From the NCBI RefSeq assembly GCF_023516615.1, contig NZ_JAMGBF010000107.1:1-64000 (forward strand): DNA of 64,000 nt. The letters run 5' to 3'. This DNA is from Streptomyces panaciradicis (GTDB taxonomy: Bacteria > Actinomycetota > Actinomycetes > Streptomycetales > Streptomycetaceae). Positions 25,238 through 35,286 of this stretch are shown here, one piece after another. Position 1 is the first letter of the stretch. Every line of letters begins with the position of its first letter. The position numbers and the translations under genes were made by a program. The notes under the pieces are model-generated. The model had not been told where the DNA came from. It saw nothing but the letters and a program-made list of their open reading frames with translations, and did no database searches.

Positions 25238-28200
25238 GTGGCGATGATGCTGCCGAGCGAGCTCGAGTGGGTTCTCGAGATGCTCGGCTACGACTGGCCG
25301 ACGGCGAACGAAGACAAGCTCAAGGAGTGCGCCAACATCTGGCGGAAGTTCGGTGACGACGTCACCGAACTGCACACCGCGGCGAACACCAGCGCCCGCC
25401 AGGTGGTGGCGCACAACGCCGGTGAGTCGATCGACGCGTTCACCAAGACGTACGCGAAGTTCGACAGCGGCGGCGACGGCTACCTCGCGAACGCCGCGCA
25501 GGCCGCGTACACCATCGCGACCGTGCTGGAGGCCTGCGCCTACATCGTCGAGTTCGCGAAGTGGGCGGTCATCGCCCAACTCATCGCGCTCGCCATCGAG
25601 ATCGCCGCGGCGCAGGCCGCCGCGCCGTTCACCTTCGGCCTGTCCGAGGTCGGCGCGCTGGGTGCGACCCAGGCCGCGCGGCTGATCGTGCGCCGGCTCC
25701 TCAAGGAGCTGAAGGAGGCATTGATCGAGGCGATCGTCGAGGCGATGAAGGAGCCCGCGATCTCGGCGATCGAGGCGATCATCACCGACCTGATCCGCCA
25801 GACGGTGAACGTCGGCTTCGGCGCCCAGGAGGGCTACGACCTCGCCACGACCGCCAAGCAGGGCGCGAACGCCGGCTGGGACGCCATCAAGCAGACCCCG
25901 CAGACCCTCGCCGAGGGCGTCCGCGACAGCCTCGGCGAGAAGGCCGGGCACCGGGCACACCACGCGATCGACAGCCGTATCGACGGGCATGGGAGTTCCG
26001 GGGACGGGGAGGGGGGTTCGCACTCGTCCGAGGGTTCCGAGGGCTCCGAGGGTTCCGAGGGGTCCAGCGGGTCTGAGGGGTCCACCAGTTCTGAAGGGTC
26101 CAACGGCTCTGGCGGTTCCGAGGGTTCGGGGAGCGACGGCGGCTCGGACTCCTCGTCCGGTTCCGGGTCGCATTCGGACGGCTCGGATTCCTCGGCGTCG
26201 ACGCGTGGGGGCCACGACTCCGGTGCGAACATCGGCGGCGGGATATCCGCCGACACCGGCGGCAACACCATAGGCGCGCCGGACGTCGGTTCGGGTCCGG
26301 GCTCCGACTCGGGGTCGGACTCCGGGTCAGGTGCGGACGCGGGGTCCGGGGCGGACTCCGGGGCCGCGCGGCCGACGGTGTCCCACGCGGGACCGACGCT
26401 GTCCGACTTCGACGACCCCTCGCCGAGCAGTTCGTCCTCCGGTGGTGCGGACTCCGGAGGCTCGTCCGACGGCCCGAACGTCTCCGGCCCTTCCCACTCC
26501 GGCGGCGGCTCGTCGGTCTCGGGTCTGTCGTCGCCGACGCCGCACACCGTGGCCGCCTCCGCGTCGTCCGGGGGTACGTCCGCGACGCCGTCGACCGGTG
26601 GACACGGCGGCGGCATCAGCACGAACGTCGACAGCCTGGCCGCCAGCGCCCCCACGCACACCAACGCGGCACCCACGTCCACTCCGACGTCGAGCGACCC
26701 GTCCGCCGGCGGCGGGCGGCCCGACGGCGGCTCGTCGATGCCCACGTCTCCCGTGGCGCCGTCGACGGGCGGCAGCGTGAGTGGCGGCGGCTCGCCGCAC
26801 GTCGGCAGTTCGTCCGGCGGCACGACGTCGTCGGGTTCGAGCCCGAGCAGCCCGACGCCCAACTCGGGTGCGGCGAGGACTGCTTCGGCGAGCGCGTCGG
26901 GTACGGCCACCGCGACCGGGTCGGGGCCGGCTTCCACACCGAGTCCTACGTCGTCGACGGCACCGCGGAGCACTCCGACGCCGACGGCGTCCGCATCCGC
27001 GTCCGCATCCGCGACGGCTGACGGGCGGGCTTCCGGCGGAGGGGCCGGACTCCGGGTGTCCGGTGCGGGGGACGGACGTACGCCGGGCAGCACGCCGGAC
27101 GGGCGAATACCGAGCCAGCGCACGCCGGGGAGCACGACGCCGGGCGACGGCACGGCACCGCGGAGCACCACGCCGGGGACCAGGCCGGGCGACGGGACGA
27201 CGCCGCGTACGTCGACGCCGGGCGATGGGACGACGTCCCGTAACACCCCCGGCGACGGGACGACTTCTCGTAACAACCCGGCGAACTCGACGCCGGGTGA
27301 CCGCACCACCCCGCGCACCGGCACGGACCCGACGGGCAGCACGCGTACCACCACGCCGAGCTCCAACTCCACGAACACCAACCCGAACACGTCGAACCCG
27401 GGACCGTCCTCTTCTCCGCGGACCACATCGCCGTCCACCGGCAACTCCACGTCGACGCCGTCCTCCTCGACCGGATCCGGATCGGACCGGACGTCACCGT
27501 CGAGCAACGGCACTCCGAACTCCTCGGCGTCCCAGAGTTCGCCGAACTCCTCGCCCCCGGGTGGCCGTACCGACGGCCCCACGGCGCAGGGCGGCACGAC
27601 CGGCACGCCGGGCCGTCAGAACCAACCGGGTCCCGACACCGGTACCGGCACCACCCCCAACCGCCCCCAGCAGCCCGCGGGCAACACCCCCAGTACCCCC
27701 GCCTCCCCGCAGCAGCCGGCGGCACAGTCGAACAACCCGCAGCAGCAACAGCACCAGAACCAGGTGACGCCGGTCCCGGTGCACACGCCGATCCGCACGC
27801 CAGCGGCCGCGGCGGCGCCGCACCACGCGGCCGGCCCCGCCACCCCGCACGCGCCGGGCTCGCCGCAAGCCACGCCGGGCGACACCACGTCACCGAACCA
27901 CCCCAACCAGGACAGCCTGCAGGACATCCGCAGCGACCTGGACCACTACCCGGGCGGCCTGACCGACCCCGACCCGTCCGACCAGCAGGCCCTGGCGGAC
28001 GCCGTACCGCGCAACGAGGACGGCACCCCGCAGCGCTACCCGGACCCCTTCGACGGCAACTGGTCGCAGCTCCAGAACGACGGCGGCGTCAACGTCCCGG
28101 GTCGAAGCAACAACTGTGCCGACTGCTCCCGTTCGTTCCTGGAGACCTGGTACGGCAATCCCCAGGTCTCGGCGCCGCGCACGCTCGACACCGACGCGAA

Positions 28201-30547
28201 CGGCAAGCCGGACCTCTGGTCCCCCGAGGACAACGCCAACGACAACCAGATCCGCTGGACCGGCGCGGCGCACACCTACGCGGGCCCCGGCGGCGACCCC
28301 AACACGGCGAACAACATCGCCAACACGCTGCAGCAGGCGGGCCCCGGCTCGGCGGCCATCGTCCAGGTCGACTGGCCGGGCGGCGGCGGCCACGCCTTCA
28401 ACGTCGTCAACCACAACGGCAAGATCGTGTGGATCGACACCCAGAGCGGCCAGGTCAGCACCCAGCCCCTCCACATCGACCAGGCCACCCACGTCTGGCA
28501 CATCCCCCTGGACGCCAACCGCAACCCGATCGACACCAGCCAGCCACATGGTCAGGGGACGGACCAGTCCGGGCAGGGCACCGACGGCTCACAACAGAGT
28601 GCTGATACGTCCCAAACGGCGAGCCCTTCCCAAACGACGAACGAGTCGCAAGATGGGACCGAGGTATCCCCGCAGTCCACGACCGACGTGACCGACACGA
28701 GCCAGGGGAAGTCGAACGCACCGGGTGAGACGCCTGACGCTTCTCCCGCTCAGGACTCCTCGAGCGGCGTCTCGCATGCGGATCCGACACAACCCGATAC
28801 GAGCGGGGCGGATTCCCCTGTCGACAGCGGGCCCGAAACCAAGCGCGGCGACGACCAGGACTCGCTGCCCGCGCAGGACAAGGTGTCACCGCCGGACAAC
28901 GACACTCGTACCGAAGGCAGCGCCCCGGTCACTTCCGATACGGGTGATGCGGGCTCCTCCAGAGACGGCGAATCGTCACCCACCCACCTGTCCGAGGACT
29001 CGGCTGCCACACCCCCTGGGCATGACACGGCTCCCTCCACGTCGCACACCGCGCCCAACGACTCGCCGGGCGACCACAGGGCCGCCGAACACGCGCAACG
29101 ATCGACGACCGACCAGGCAACTTCGACGGACCATCGACACGGTCCTGAGGCCCCCGCAGCAGGAAATGAGAAGAACAAGGGGGAAGGCGACAAGAAGGAC
29201 AGTCAGGAGAACGACAACCAGCCGAAGAAGCCGAAGAAGACGCCGGCCGAGCGTGCGGCAGAGTTGGCCAGAGCGCGGCGAATCGCCAACACGCCACTGG
29301 ACAGTTCCGGCCCCGAAGGTCACCCCGGCTACGGAGTTGTTCAGGACGGCGATCAGTCATCGGTCCACCACAACATGCTCGGCGACGAATCGCAGGATCT
29401 GCTGCGTGTCACCAACCAAGTGGTGCAGACCGACTTGCATGGCATCGCCCAGCATCTCCATCGCTGGGCGGAGGGAAATCCGTCACCGCTTCTGCAGACC
29501 ATCCGGGAAGCATCCGAGAGCGGCAGACTGACCCAGGATCGACTCAACGCGTTGCTTCGTCCCGGCTTCGAGGAGATGTCGCGAGAGAACAAGGCCGCGA
29601 CAGTTGCCGCGATCGCACGCCTCAGCAGCGCATTCCACGACGCTCACGCCGTCGACGACTCCGGTGGCGCCGATCTCCATTCACGACACAAGCCGACGCG
29701 TGGCGACCACCTGGACCCCGCGCCCCTCGCTCGACGTTATGCCGCGACTCGGAATCTCGCGGACCACGATGCTCAGGCGCTCGCCGAAAGCGGTGAGGCT
29801 CTCAGTGAGGGCGACAGCCCGCAGAAGACCGAGAAGGAAATCTCGCGTGAACGGCTCAAGTTCAACAAGCTGTGGAACCAGCACGTCGGTGACGCACAAC
29901 TGAACAGAGCCATCGCGCAGGCCGAGAGCGAAGGACGGCCGCAGGAAGAGATCGACGCCATGCGCGAGCATCGACGTATGATGCGGCCCGACTTCTCGGG
30001 CAAGAACTTCGCAGCGCTGGAGATCATCGATCACAGGCCCGACGGGACCACGGAGATCCATTACATCATCGACTCCTCCAACCCACCGCTGGATCACTCC
30101 GAGCCCGTACTCGGTGAGGCTTATCGCCGACTGGACCAGGAAGACCCTGGCCGCTACGAAGCACCCATCATGTACACGGAATTCGAGCCCTGCGGCAATC
30201 GGACCTATCCGGCCAACGCCAACTGTGCCGACTACATCGCCCACGAACTCGAACGTCCGGCCGACCAAGAGCTGAAGAAATATCACGAGAAGACCGAGGA
30301 AGAACGCGCGGCGATTCCTGAGGCAGCAAACCGAACCAAGGTTGTCTACGGCGCCGGTTACCGCCTGGGGGATCTTTCCCCCGATGAGGTGGCCCGGATC
30401 GAGAGTCTGCCGCCTGACGAGCGGCAGGCCGAGACAGAGAGGGTGCGGCAGGAGGCCGTCGATGCCCGCAACGCGGACATGCACCGTTTCCGCGGTGAGC
30501 TGGCGAGAGTGTGGATGAAGCTCGCGGCCGGCGTTGACGTACCCTGA
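25238..30547 (+). CDS. Large T7SS toxin with Tox-PL (glutamine deamidase) and deaminase-like domains
   Basis: A 1769-aa polymorphic toxin. The N-terminus (about 1-230) is of the WXG100_2/CpnT-N type (MLPSELEWVLEMLGYDWP), an ESX export domain; the paralogue at 41523 starts the same way, which supports GTG 25238. Residues about 250-880 are low-complexity Ser/Gly then Thr/Pro. A papain-fold Tox-PL domain spans about 900-1090 (C960 in NCADC, H1052 in GHAFNVV, D1067 and Q1069 in WIDTQSG). An acidic linker follows. The C-terminal domain is deaminase-like: H1620-S-E1622 and P-C1652..C1663. Predicted activities are glutamine deamidation of a host protein and base/nucleotide deamination. SUKH-4 genes follow 35 nt downstream. 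Confidence 0.85.
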   Translation: MAMMLPSELEWVLEMLGYDWPTANEDKLKECANIWRKFGDDVTELHTAANTSARQVVAHNAGESIDAFTKTYAKFDSGGDGYLANAAQAAYTIATVLEACAYIVEFAKWAVIAQLIALAIEIAAAQAAAPFTFGLSEVGALGATQAARLIVRRLLKELKEALIEAIVEAMKEPAISAIEAIITDLIRQTVNVGFGAQEGYDLATTAKQGANAGWDAIKQTPQTLAEGVRDSLGEKAGHRAHHAIDSRIDGHGSSGDGEGGSHSSEGSEGSEGSEGSSGSEGSTSSEGSNGSGGSEGSGSDGGSDSSSGSGSHSDGSDSSASTRGGHDSGANIGGGISADTGGNTIGAPDVGSGPGSDSGSDSGSGADAGSGADSGAARPTVSHAGPTLSDFDDPSPSSSSSGGADSGGSSDGPNVSGPSHSGGGSSVSGLSSPTPHTVAASASSGGTSATPSTGGHGGGISTNVDSLAASAPTHTNAAPTSTPTSSDPSAGGGRPDGGSSMPTSPVAPSTGGSVSGGGSPHVGSSSGGTTSSGSSPSSPTPNSGAARTASASASGTATATGSGPASTPSPTSSTAPRSTPTPTASASASASATADGRASGGGAGLRVSGAGDGRTPGSTPDGRIPSQRTPGSTTPGDGTAPRSTTPGTRPGDGTTPRTSTPGDGTTSRNTPGDGTTSRNNPANSTPGDRTTPRTGTDPTGSTRTTTPSSNSTNTNPNTSNPGPSSSPRTTSPSTGNSTSTPSSSTGSGSDRTSPSSNGTPNSSASQSSPNSSPPGGRTDGPTAQGGTTGTPGRQNQPGPDTGTGTTPNRPQQPAGNTPSTPASPQQPAAQSNNPQQQQHQNQVTPVPVHTPIRTPAAAAAPHHAAGPATPHAPGSPQATPGDTTSPNHPNQDSLQDIRSDLDHYPGGLTDPDPSDQQALADAVPRNEDGTPQRYPDPFDGNWSQLQNDGGVNVPGRSNNCADCSRSFLETWYGNPQVSAPRTLDTDANGKPDLWSPEDNANDNQIRWTGAAHTYAGPGGDPNTANNIANTLQQAGPGSAAIVQVDWPGGGGHAFNVVNHNGKIVWIDTQSGQVSTQPLHIDQATHVWHIPLDANRNPIDTSQPHGQGTDQSGQGTDGSQQSADTSQTASPSQTTNESQDGTEVSPQSTTDVTDTSQGKSNAPGETPDASPAQDSSSGVSHADPTQPDTSGADSPVDSGPETKRGDDQDSLPAQDKVSPPDNDTRTEGSAPVTSDTGDAGSSRDGESSPTHLSEDSAATPPGHDTAPSTSHTAPNDSPGDHRAAEHAQRSTTDQATSTDHRHGPEAPAAGNEKNKGEGDKKDSQENDNQPKKPKKTPAERAAELARARRIANTPLDSSGPEGHPGYGVVQDGDQSSVHHNMLGDESQDLLRVTNQVVQTDLHGIAQHLHRWAEGNPSPLLQTIREASESGRLTQDRLNALLRPGFEEMSRENKAATVAAIARLSSAFHDAHAVDDSGGADLHSRHKPTRGDHLDPAPLARRYAATRNLADHDAQALAESGEALSEGDSPQKTEKEISRERLKFNKLWNQHVGDAQLNRAIAQAESEGRPQEEIDAMREHRRMMRPDFSGKNFAALEIIDHRPDGTTEIHYIIDSSNPPLDHSEPVLGEAYRRLDQEDPGRYEAPIMYTEFEPCGNRTYPANANCADYIAHELERPADQELKKYHEKTEEERAAIPEAANRTKVVYGAGYRLGDLSPDEVARIESLPPDERQAETERVRQEAVDARNADMHRFRGELARVWMKLAAGVDVP
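26017..26140 (+). repeat. Ser-Glu-Gly codon repeats inside the large toxin gene
   Basis: Repeats of about 9 nt (TCCGAGGGT-like) encode GSEGS units. They form a flexible linker start just after the export domain and may vary in copy number between strains. Confidence 0.8.
27118..27320 (+). repeat. Thr-Pro-Gly-Asp codon repeats inside the large toxin gene
   Basis: Repeated units encode variants of STTPGDGTTPR (for example TPGDGTAPRS, RPGDGTTPRT, TPGDGTTSRN, TPGDRTTPRT). It is a Pro/Thr-rich spacer between the export domain and the catalytic part. Confidence 0.8.
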
Positions 30548-30582
30548 CGCTCATCGGCCCGGTCTGATCGGAGTGATGCACA

Positions 30583-32793
30583 GTGTTGGCCGAAGACGCA
30601 GATCAGGAGCTTGTGAGCTGGTTGGCCGACCCGCCTCACCACGCACCGAAGCTGTTGTTGTACGGCTCGCCGGGAGCGGGCAAGACGGCTCTTCTGAGCA
30701 GCCTCCACGAGGAGTTGCCGGGCTCGCTGTTCCTGGACTGCCGTCACTTGACCGCGGAGCAGGTACTCAGTCGGCTGCTCAGGCATTTCGGCCTCCAAGT
30801 CCGGCGTCGCCCGCTGAGCGACCCGTTGACGGACACCCTGTCGGGTCTGCGCACGGGTGGAATCGTGCTTCTCGCCAACGTGCAATGGGCGGGCCCTTTC
30901 CACTCGTCGACCGACTCGGAGCTCATCGATCGCCTGATCGGCAGGTTCACCAGCCAGGGGGGCGGTCACGTACTCCCGGTGCTGGAGGGGCTTGAGCCAA
31001 GGGCCCGTGCCGAGGGCGAGACCCCCGACGAGATACTGCTGGACGGCCGGCCCTACGAAGTCGACCCGGCGGATCTTCTGGCAGCCCACCCAGCGCTGCG
31101 CTCCTTGGCCACGGCCGAGCTGCCTGAAGTGCCCCTGCACGTGTGGGAGTTCATGGACGGGGTGCTGGGCGATAGACACACCGGGTTCGCCCTCGGCCGT
31201 ATTGCGGAGCAGCTCGGCGACGTACTCCTTCTGCGGGCGGACCAAGACGGCACCCCGACGGTGCGGCTGGCGTCGGACGGCCTGGCGCGTCTGCTCCGTC
31301 AGGTGGAGCCGATCACCCCGGCGGAACAACTGGCCGTCACCGAGGTGCTTCTCGCCGAGGCCGTCAAGGTGCGGGCCGGTACGGCCGAACCGCGGATCGC
31401 CGCGTACGCCGGCCGCGCGCTCGCCGTCCATGCGGCGCTCTCCGGAGAGTTGCCGCGCCTCATCGAGGAACAGCCGGCACTTGCGGCGATCGCCGACCGT
31501 GTTTCGCTGCAGCAAGCGATCAAACTCGCCTGGCCTGGAGGTCCTCCGGTCCCGGGCGTCGCTGCTGACGCTCACTATCTGCACTGCGACGGTGTCGCTC
31601 CCGATGCGCAAGGTGAATGGCTGGCGTGGTTGCACTGGGCTGCCGTCAACCGTGATCGCCGGGATTGGGCCGACAGGCTCGAAGACGCCTGCCACGTTCC
31701 CCTCGCCTGGCGCACCGTATGGTCGAAGTGGCGCCCCTACGGAGTACTGGGTGCCAGACCGGATCTGCCGGGAGCGGTCGAGGACGTCAGCGTCGGCAGG
31801 TATTCCGATGCCACCGTCGTCGCCAGTGAACACGGCGGTGTCTTCAGCCAGGACGAACTCGAAGAAGCCCTGGGCGACGCTGCCGATGAATGGGGGGACG
31901 ATCACAGGCGGGAGCGTGTCTGGCGGCTGTCCGACGGCGAGGAGTTGCTGGAACCCAGAGTCGTCCACCGGTTCGTCGATGACGAGGGACGTGTGACACG
32001 GACCGTCGGAAGCGCTCTCGACACCAGTCGGCCCGACAGTCGCCCCTCGGCAGAGCACCCTGACTGGCCGGGCCCTTTGATCGCACGCACCGCGGTGGAA
32101 GCCGCCGGAGACGGACGCTGGGTGGGCTACGGCCCAAGGGGCCTGTACGTCTTCGACGTGCTGAACGCCGGAGAGCTGACGTCTGGGCCAGGCCGCCCGC
32201 GCGTGTGGCAGCAGCCCTTCCTGTCGTTGAATTCCGCGACTGCCCTGTGGCCCCTGCCCTCCCCCGTCGCCGAAGGGGGAGAGGCCCTCACGTCCTGGCT
32301 CGCGAGGACGTTCGGCGAGCACGCTCTGGGCCGTATTCCAGCGAGCGAGGTTCCCGCCGAACTCAGTGAATCGCAAGCCCGGATGGTCCTGTGTGAAACC
32401 GGCTTCCCCGCCCTCGACGGGACAGCGCCGACGTTTCTGACCACCGTGCCCATCGATCGGTCCGGTCTCGAACCCTTCGTGGATCCAGGCTCGCCCGTAG
32501 GCTTCTCCCTCCTGGGCCACTGGCTCGCGCAGCCTGTCGTCCTGGACACTCGCAGCGGCCGAGTCGTCCTGATGTCCGCCGCCGGTAACGAACTCCTGGG
32601 CAGCAGCCTGCTCTCGTTCCTGACGCTGGTCGGTCTCTATCGCCAGTTCCGCCTGAGCGAATTCCCCGTCCGAAGCGCCGAAGAACGGGACGCCCGCCGG
32701 AGTATGAAGTCCTGGGCAAGAGAGATCGACCCTGAAGCGGCTGCTTCGTCCAACTGGCAAGCGGCGCTCGCCGGACAATTGGACAAAATCTGA
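30583..32793 (+). CDS. P-loop + SUKH-4 fusion protein (copy 1)
   Basis: A 736-aa protein, GTG start with GGAG 9 nt upstream, 35 nt after the large toxin. The N-terminal P-loop is GSPGAGKT (28-35). The Walker-B position reads VLLANVQWAG (95-104), where STAND-type ATPases have acidic residues. A helical middle carries LAWRTVWSKWRPYG, followed by a propeller-like part. The C-terminal SUKH-4 domain is at about 590-736 (LCETGFPALDG, FSLLGHWLAQPVVLDTRSG, SSLLSFLTLVGLY) and ends ARRSMKSWAREIDPEAA. Likely immunity to the preceding toxin; the role of the nucleotide-binding part is unknown. Confidence 0.85.
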   Translation: MLAEDADQELVSWLADPPHHAPKLLLYGSPGAGKTALLSSLHEELPGSLFLDCRHLTAEQVLSRLLRHFGLQVRRRPLSDPLTDTLSGLRTGGIVLLANVQWAGPFHSSTDSELIDRLIGRFTSQGGGHVLPVLEGLEPRARAEGETPDEILLDGRPYEVDPADLLAAHPALRSLATAELPEVPLHVWEFMDGVLGDRHTGFALGRIAEQLGDVLLLRADQDGTPTVRLASDGLARLLRQVEPITPAEQLAVTEVLLAEAVKVRAGTAEPRIAAYAGRALAVHAALSGELPRLIEEQPALAAIADRVSLQQAIKLAWPGGPPVPGVAADAHYLHCDGVAPDAQGEWLAWLHWAAVNRDRRDWADRLEDACHVPLAWRTVWSKWRPYGVLGARPDLPGAVEDVSVGRYSDATVVASEHGGVFSQDELEEALGDAADEWGDDHRRERVWRLSDGEELLEPRVVHRFVDDEGRVTRTVGSALDTSRPDSRPSAEHPDWPGPLIARTAVEAAGDGRWVGYGPRGLYVFDVLNAGELTSGPGRPRVWQQPFLSLNSATALWPLPSPVAEGGEALTSWLARTFGEHALGRIPASEVPAELSESQARMVLCETGFPALDGTAPTFLTTVPIDRSGLEPFVDPGSPVGFSLLGHWLAQPVVLDTRSGRVVLMSAAGNELLGSSLLSFLTLVGLYRQFRLSEFPVRSAEERDARRSMKSWAREIDPEAAASSNWQAALAGQLDKI

Positions 32794-32981
32794 GTGGGAC
32801 GAACTCTTTCCAAGTGGCCTCGCGCCATGGTTGAAGGGCGATCTGCAGGGCTACGGAGCACAGCCGATCCGCTCGCGCCCCCTACCGACGACCCCCCATG
32901 AAGGGGCCACGTCCTGGATGCCGACAGCTACGGTTACCGTGAGGCTGCCCAGGTCAGACCCGTGCAGCAAAGGACCCTCTC
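32794..32981. other. Gap between fusion copies 1 and 2
   Basis: 188 bp without a gene that I can support. It ends in AAAGGA at 32969-32974, the likely ribosome site for the TTG start of the next gene. Confidence 0.5.
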
Positions 32982-35225
32982 TTGCCTGAGACTCTCGACC
33001 AGAATTGGGAGCGCATCGAGGCGTGGCGAACTCTTCCTGCTCGCACACGGCCGGTCTTCTCCGTCACCGGTCCTTCGGCGGCCGGCAAGACGGACTTCCT
33101 GGACCAGGTACGACAGCGGATCCCCGAATCCATCTGGATCGACTGTCGGGGAATGACGGCGGACGCCGTCGCATTGCGTATGCGTGAGGCGTGCGGGACC
33201 CGCCCCACGCCTGGCGAGGTAGTGATCCTCCTCGCCAACGTGCAGTACGCCGGGGAACTGTTGACCTCCGCCCAACCGGCACGCATCGCCGGAGTGCTCG
33301 CTGCAGGCTTCAGACGGTTCGGCGGCCGAGACGTGTGGGTGATGGCCGAGCGGGACCCGGAGCTCATTCCGGTGCCTGTGAATCACGAGTACGCCATCGC
33401 GCTGTCCGACCGGTCGCCGATCCGTCCAAACGGTGACCGGTCTCAGGTCGACGCCCGGATAAAAGCTCTTGCGGCCACGGAACTTCGCAGAACCCCGCTT
33501 GCCGTATGGCAGTTGCTCTGCGCTTCCGCCGGCGCACCGGCCGACGCCGGGGAATTGCTCGCCCTTGCTCGCCGCACGCCGGACGTTCTCTCGGTGACCG
33601 AAGACGATTCCGGCGCCAAAGAGGTGGAGTTCGTTTCAGACGCACTCGCGCATGCCTGGCGTCGGGCGTGGCCCAGCACGGCAGCTACTCAGGCAAGAGT
33701 GGTCGAGGCCTTGTCCGCCGCCGTCAGCGCCTCACACCGGAACAGGCCGGCGTCCCCAGACCCGGCGGCTCGGTACGCCAGCCGTGCGTTGCCCATGCAT
33801 GCCGCTCTGGCAGGCTCCTTGCCCGATCTGCTGGACGACGGGCGTCTACTCGCTCACTTGCTGCCGACAGGCGTGTATGAGGCGCTCACCGTCGCCTATC
33901 CGGATGGTGTTCCGTACGCGAGCACCGCCGCGCTCCTGCACTACATGGAAGCCCAGGGCATCGTCCCCTCGGGACAGGGCGAATGGGTCGCCTGGCTGCA
34001 TCATGCGGCTCTGTGTGCCGGACGTACGGAGTTGGCCGATCAGCTCGTGAGCGCGGCGGCGGAACTCCCCTGGCGAACAGTCTGGACCCGGTGGCGGCCT
34101 CCGGGCCTCTTCGGACTGCGTCCACAGGACGCGGGAAGGGTCGACGAGTTCGGGATCACGAGTCTCGAACCCGATGCACTGCTGGTCACCGCGCGAGACA
34201 CAACGACGGGCAAGAACGCGTCTCCCCGCTATGCCTATGTGCGGCAGGAGTGGGACCCCGCGACCGGGGACCGTGCCTCTGCGCCAGTCACGGTGCGCGG
34301 TGCTCTCGTCGAAGGTGACTGGGATTGGGTCGATGCCCGCAGTCGCGCGGAAGATTCCCCCATCGTCTTCGCACGTCACGGCGAACGCGGTTGGGAGCAC
34401 AACCCACCAGCGGGTTCCCCTGTGCCGCCTCGGTGTCCGGCGTCCGTCACCCAGGCCGTCCGTATGGCCGACACCTGGTGCGTGGCGGGTACGGAGGGAC
34501 TCTTCGCCGTGACTACGTCGGCGGTGGACGATCACGTACAACCGCCCTATCCGGGCAAGCCTCTGGTCGCGACTCACTGCCAACCCTCCCCCTGGCCTCT
34601 GCCCGGCCGTGCGGCAGCCGCCCTACGCGGCGACGCATTGCGGGAATGGCTGGAAGAGACGTTCGGTGCCTCTGCCTGCCACCAGCTCGGCCCTGACCAG
34701 GTGCCCGCAGGCATCGACGACGCGGCCCGCCGTTTCCTTACCGACATCGGCCTGCCCGAGATCCGAGACTTCCTGCACCTTGCCATCACTCCACGGGGCG
34801 ACCGTCCCCTGCACGAAGTTGCATGGCCCGGCCGCGGAAGGAACGTCCCTCGTCATCTCCGGGCCCGGAGCGAGCCGCCCAGCAACGGCCCTTTCTACGA
34901 GCTCGGTTCATGGATGTACTCGAAGCTCCTGCTGGACGGCACGACCGGACGAGTACTCCGTGACACGACCGGCGGCCTGCCGGAACCGCTGGCCGGCAGC
35001 AGCCTCGTTCAGTTCTTCGCCATGGTCAGGCTCTTCGACGAGTTCCGCAGGGCCCACCGTCCAGGTGCTCCCGACCACAAGGATGCGCGGAACGGTCTTG
35101 CCACATGGTGTCGGCACATCGATCCCGAGGCGGCCCAGGGCGAGGTCTGGACGCACATTCTTGAGGGCTACGACTTCGAGGACAGCACATGGGACCTTGC
35201 GACATATGGTGACGACTACGTCTGA
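32982..35225 (+). CDS. P-loop + SUKH-4 fusion protein (copy 2)
   Basis: A 747-aa paralogue of copy 1 with the same layout: P-loop GPSAAGKT (30-37), Walker-B position VVILLANVQYAG, helical middle with LPWRTVWTRWRPPG, propeller-like part (WCVAGTEGLFAVTT), and C-terminal SUKH-4 (FLTDIGLPEIRDFLHLAI, FYELGSWMYSKLLLDG, SLVQFFAMVRLFDEF). The end is CRHIDPEAAQGEVW. Start is TTG at 32982, supported by AAAGGA seven nt upstream. The two P-loop genes differ enough to be old duplicates. Confidence 0.83.
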   Translation: MPETLDQNWERIEAWRTLPARTRPVFSVTGPSAAGKTDFLDQVRQRIPESIWIDCRGMTADAVALRMREACGTRPTPGEVVILLANVQYAGELLTSAQPARIAGVLAAGFRRFGGRDVWVMAERDPELIPVPVNHEYAIALSDRSPIRPNGDRSQVDARIKALAATELRRTPLAVWQLLCASAGAPADAGELLALARRTPDVLSVTEDDSGAKEVEFVSDALAHAWRRAWPSTAATQARVVEALSAAVSASHRNRPASPDPAARYASRALPMHAALAGSLPDLLDDGRLLAHLLPTGVYEALTVAYPDGVPYASTAALLHYMEAQGIVPSGQGEWVAWLHHAALCAGRTELADQLVSAAAELPWRTVWTRWRPPGLFGLRPQDAGRVDEFGITSLEPDALLVTARDTTTGKNASPRYAYVRQEWDPATGDRASAPVTVRGALVEGDWDWVDARSRAEDSPIVFARHGERGWEHNPPAGSPVPPRCPASVTQAVRMADTWCVAGTEGLFAVTTSAVDDHVQPPYPGKPLVATHCQPSPWPLPGRAAAALRGDALREWLEETFGASACHQLGPDQVPAGIDDAARRFLTDIGLPEIRDFLHLAITPRGDRPLHEVAWPGRGRNVPRHLRARSEPPSNGPFYELGSWMYSKLLLDGTTGRVLRDTTGGLPEPLAGSSLVQFFAMVRLFDEFRRAHRPGAPDHKDARNGLATWCRHIDPEAAQGEVWTHILEGYDFEDSTWDLATYGDDYV

Positions 35226-35286
35226 GGCATGAACCGATCGCCCCAGCCCCTCCCGGTGGTGCGGTCGGACACGGAGTGGGAGCCCT

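Noticed and set aside
25834..27606. Minus-strand Pro/Val/Asp-rich frame in the toxin linker
   Set aside because: Produced by the low-complexity Ser/Gly/Thr/Pro coding repeats on the plus strand.
30358..32778. 806-codon frame opposite fusion copy 1
   Set aside because: Shadow frame with no motif; the plus-strand paralogues align well.
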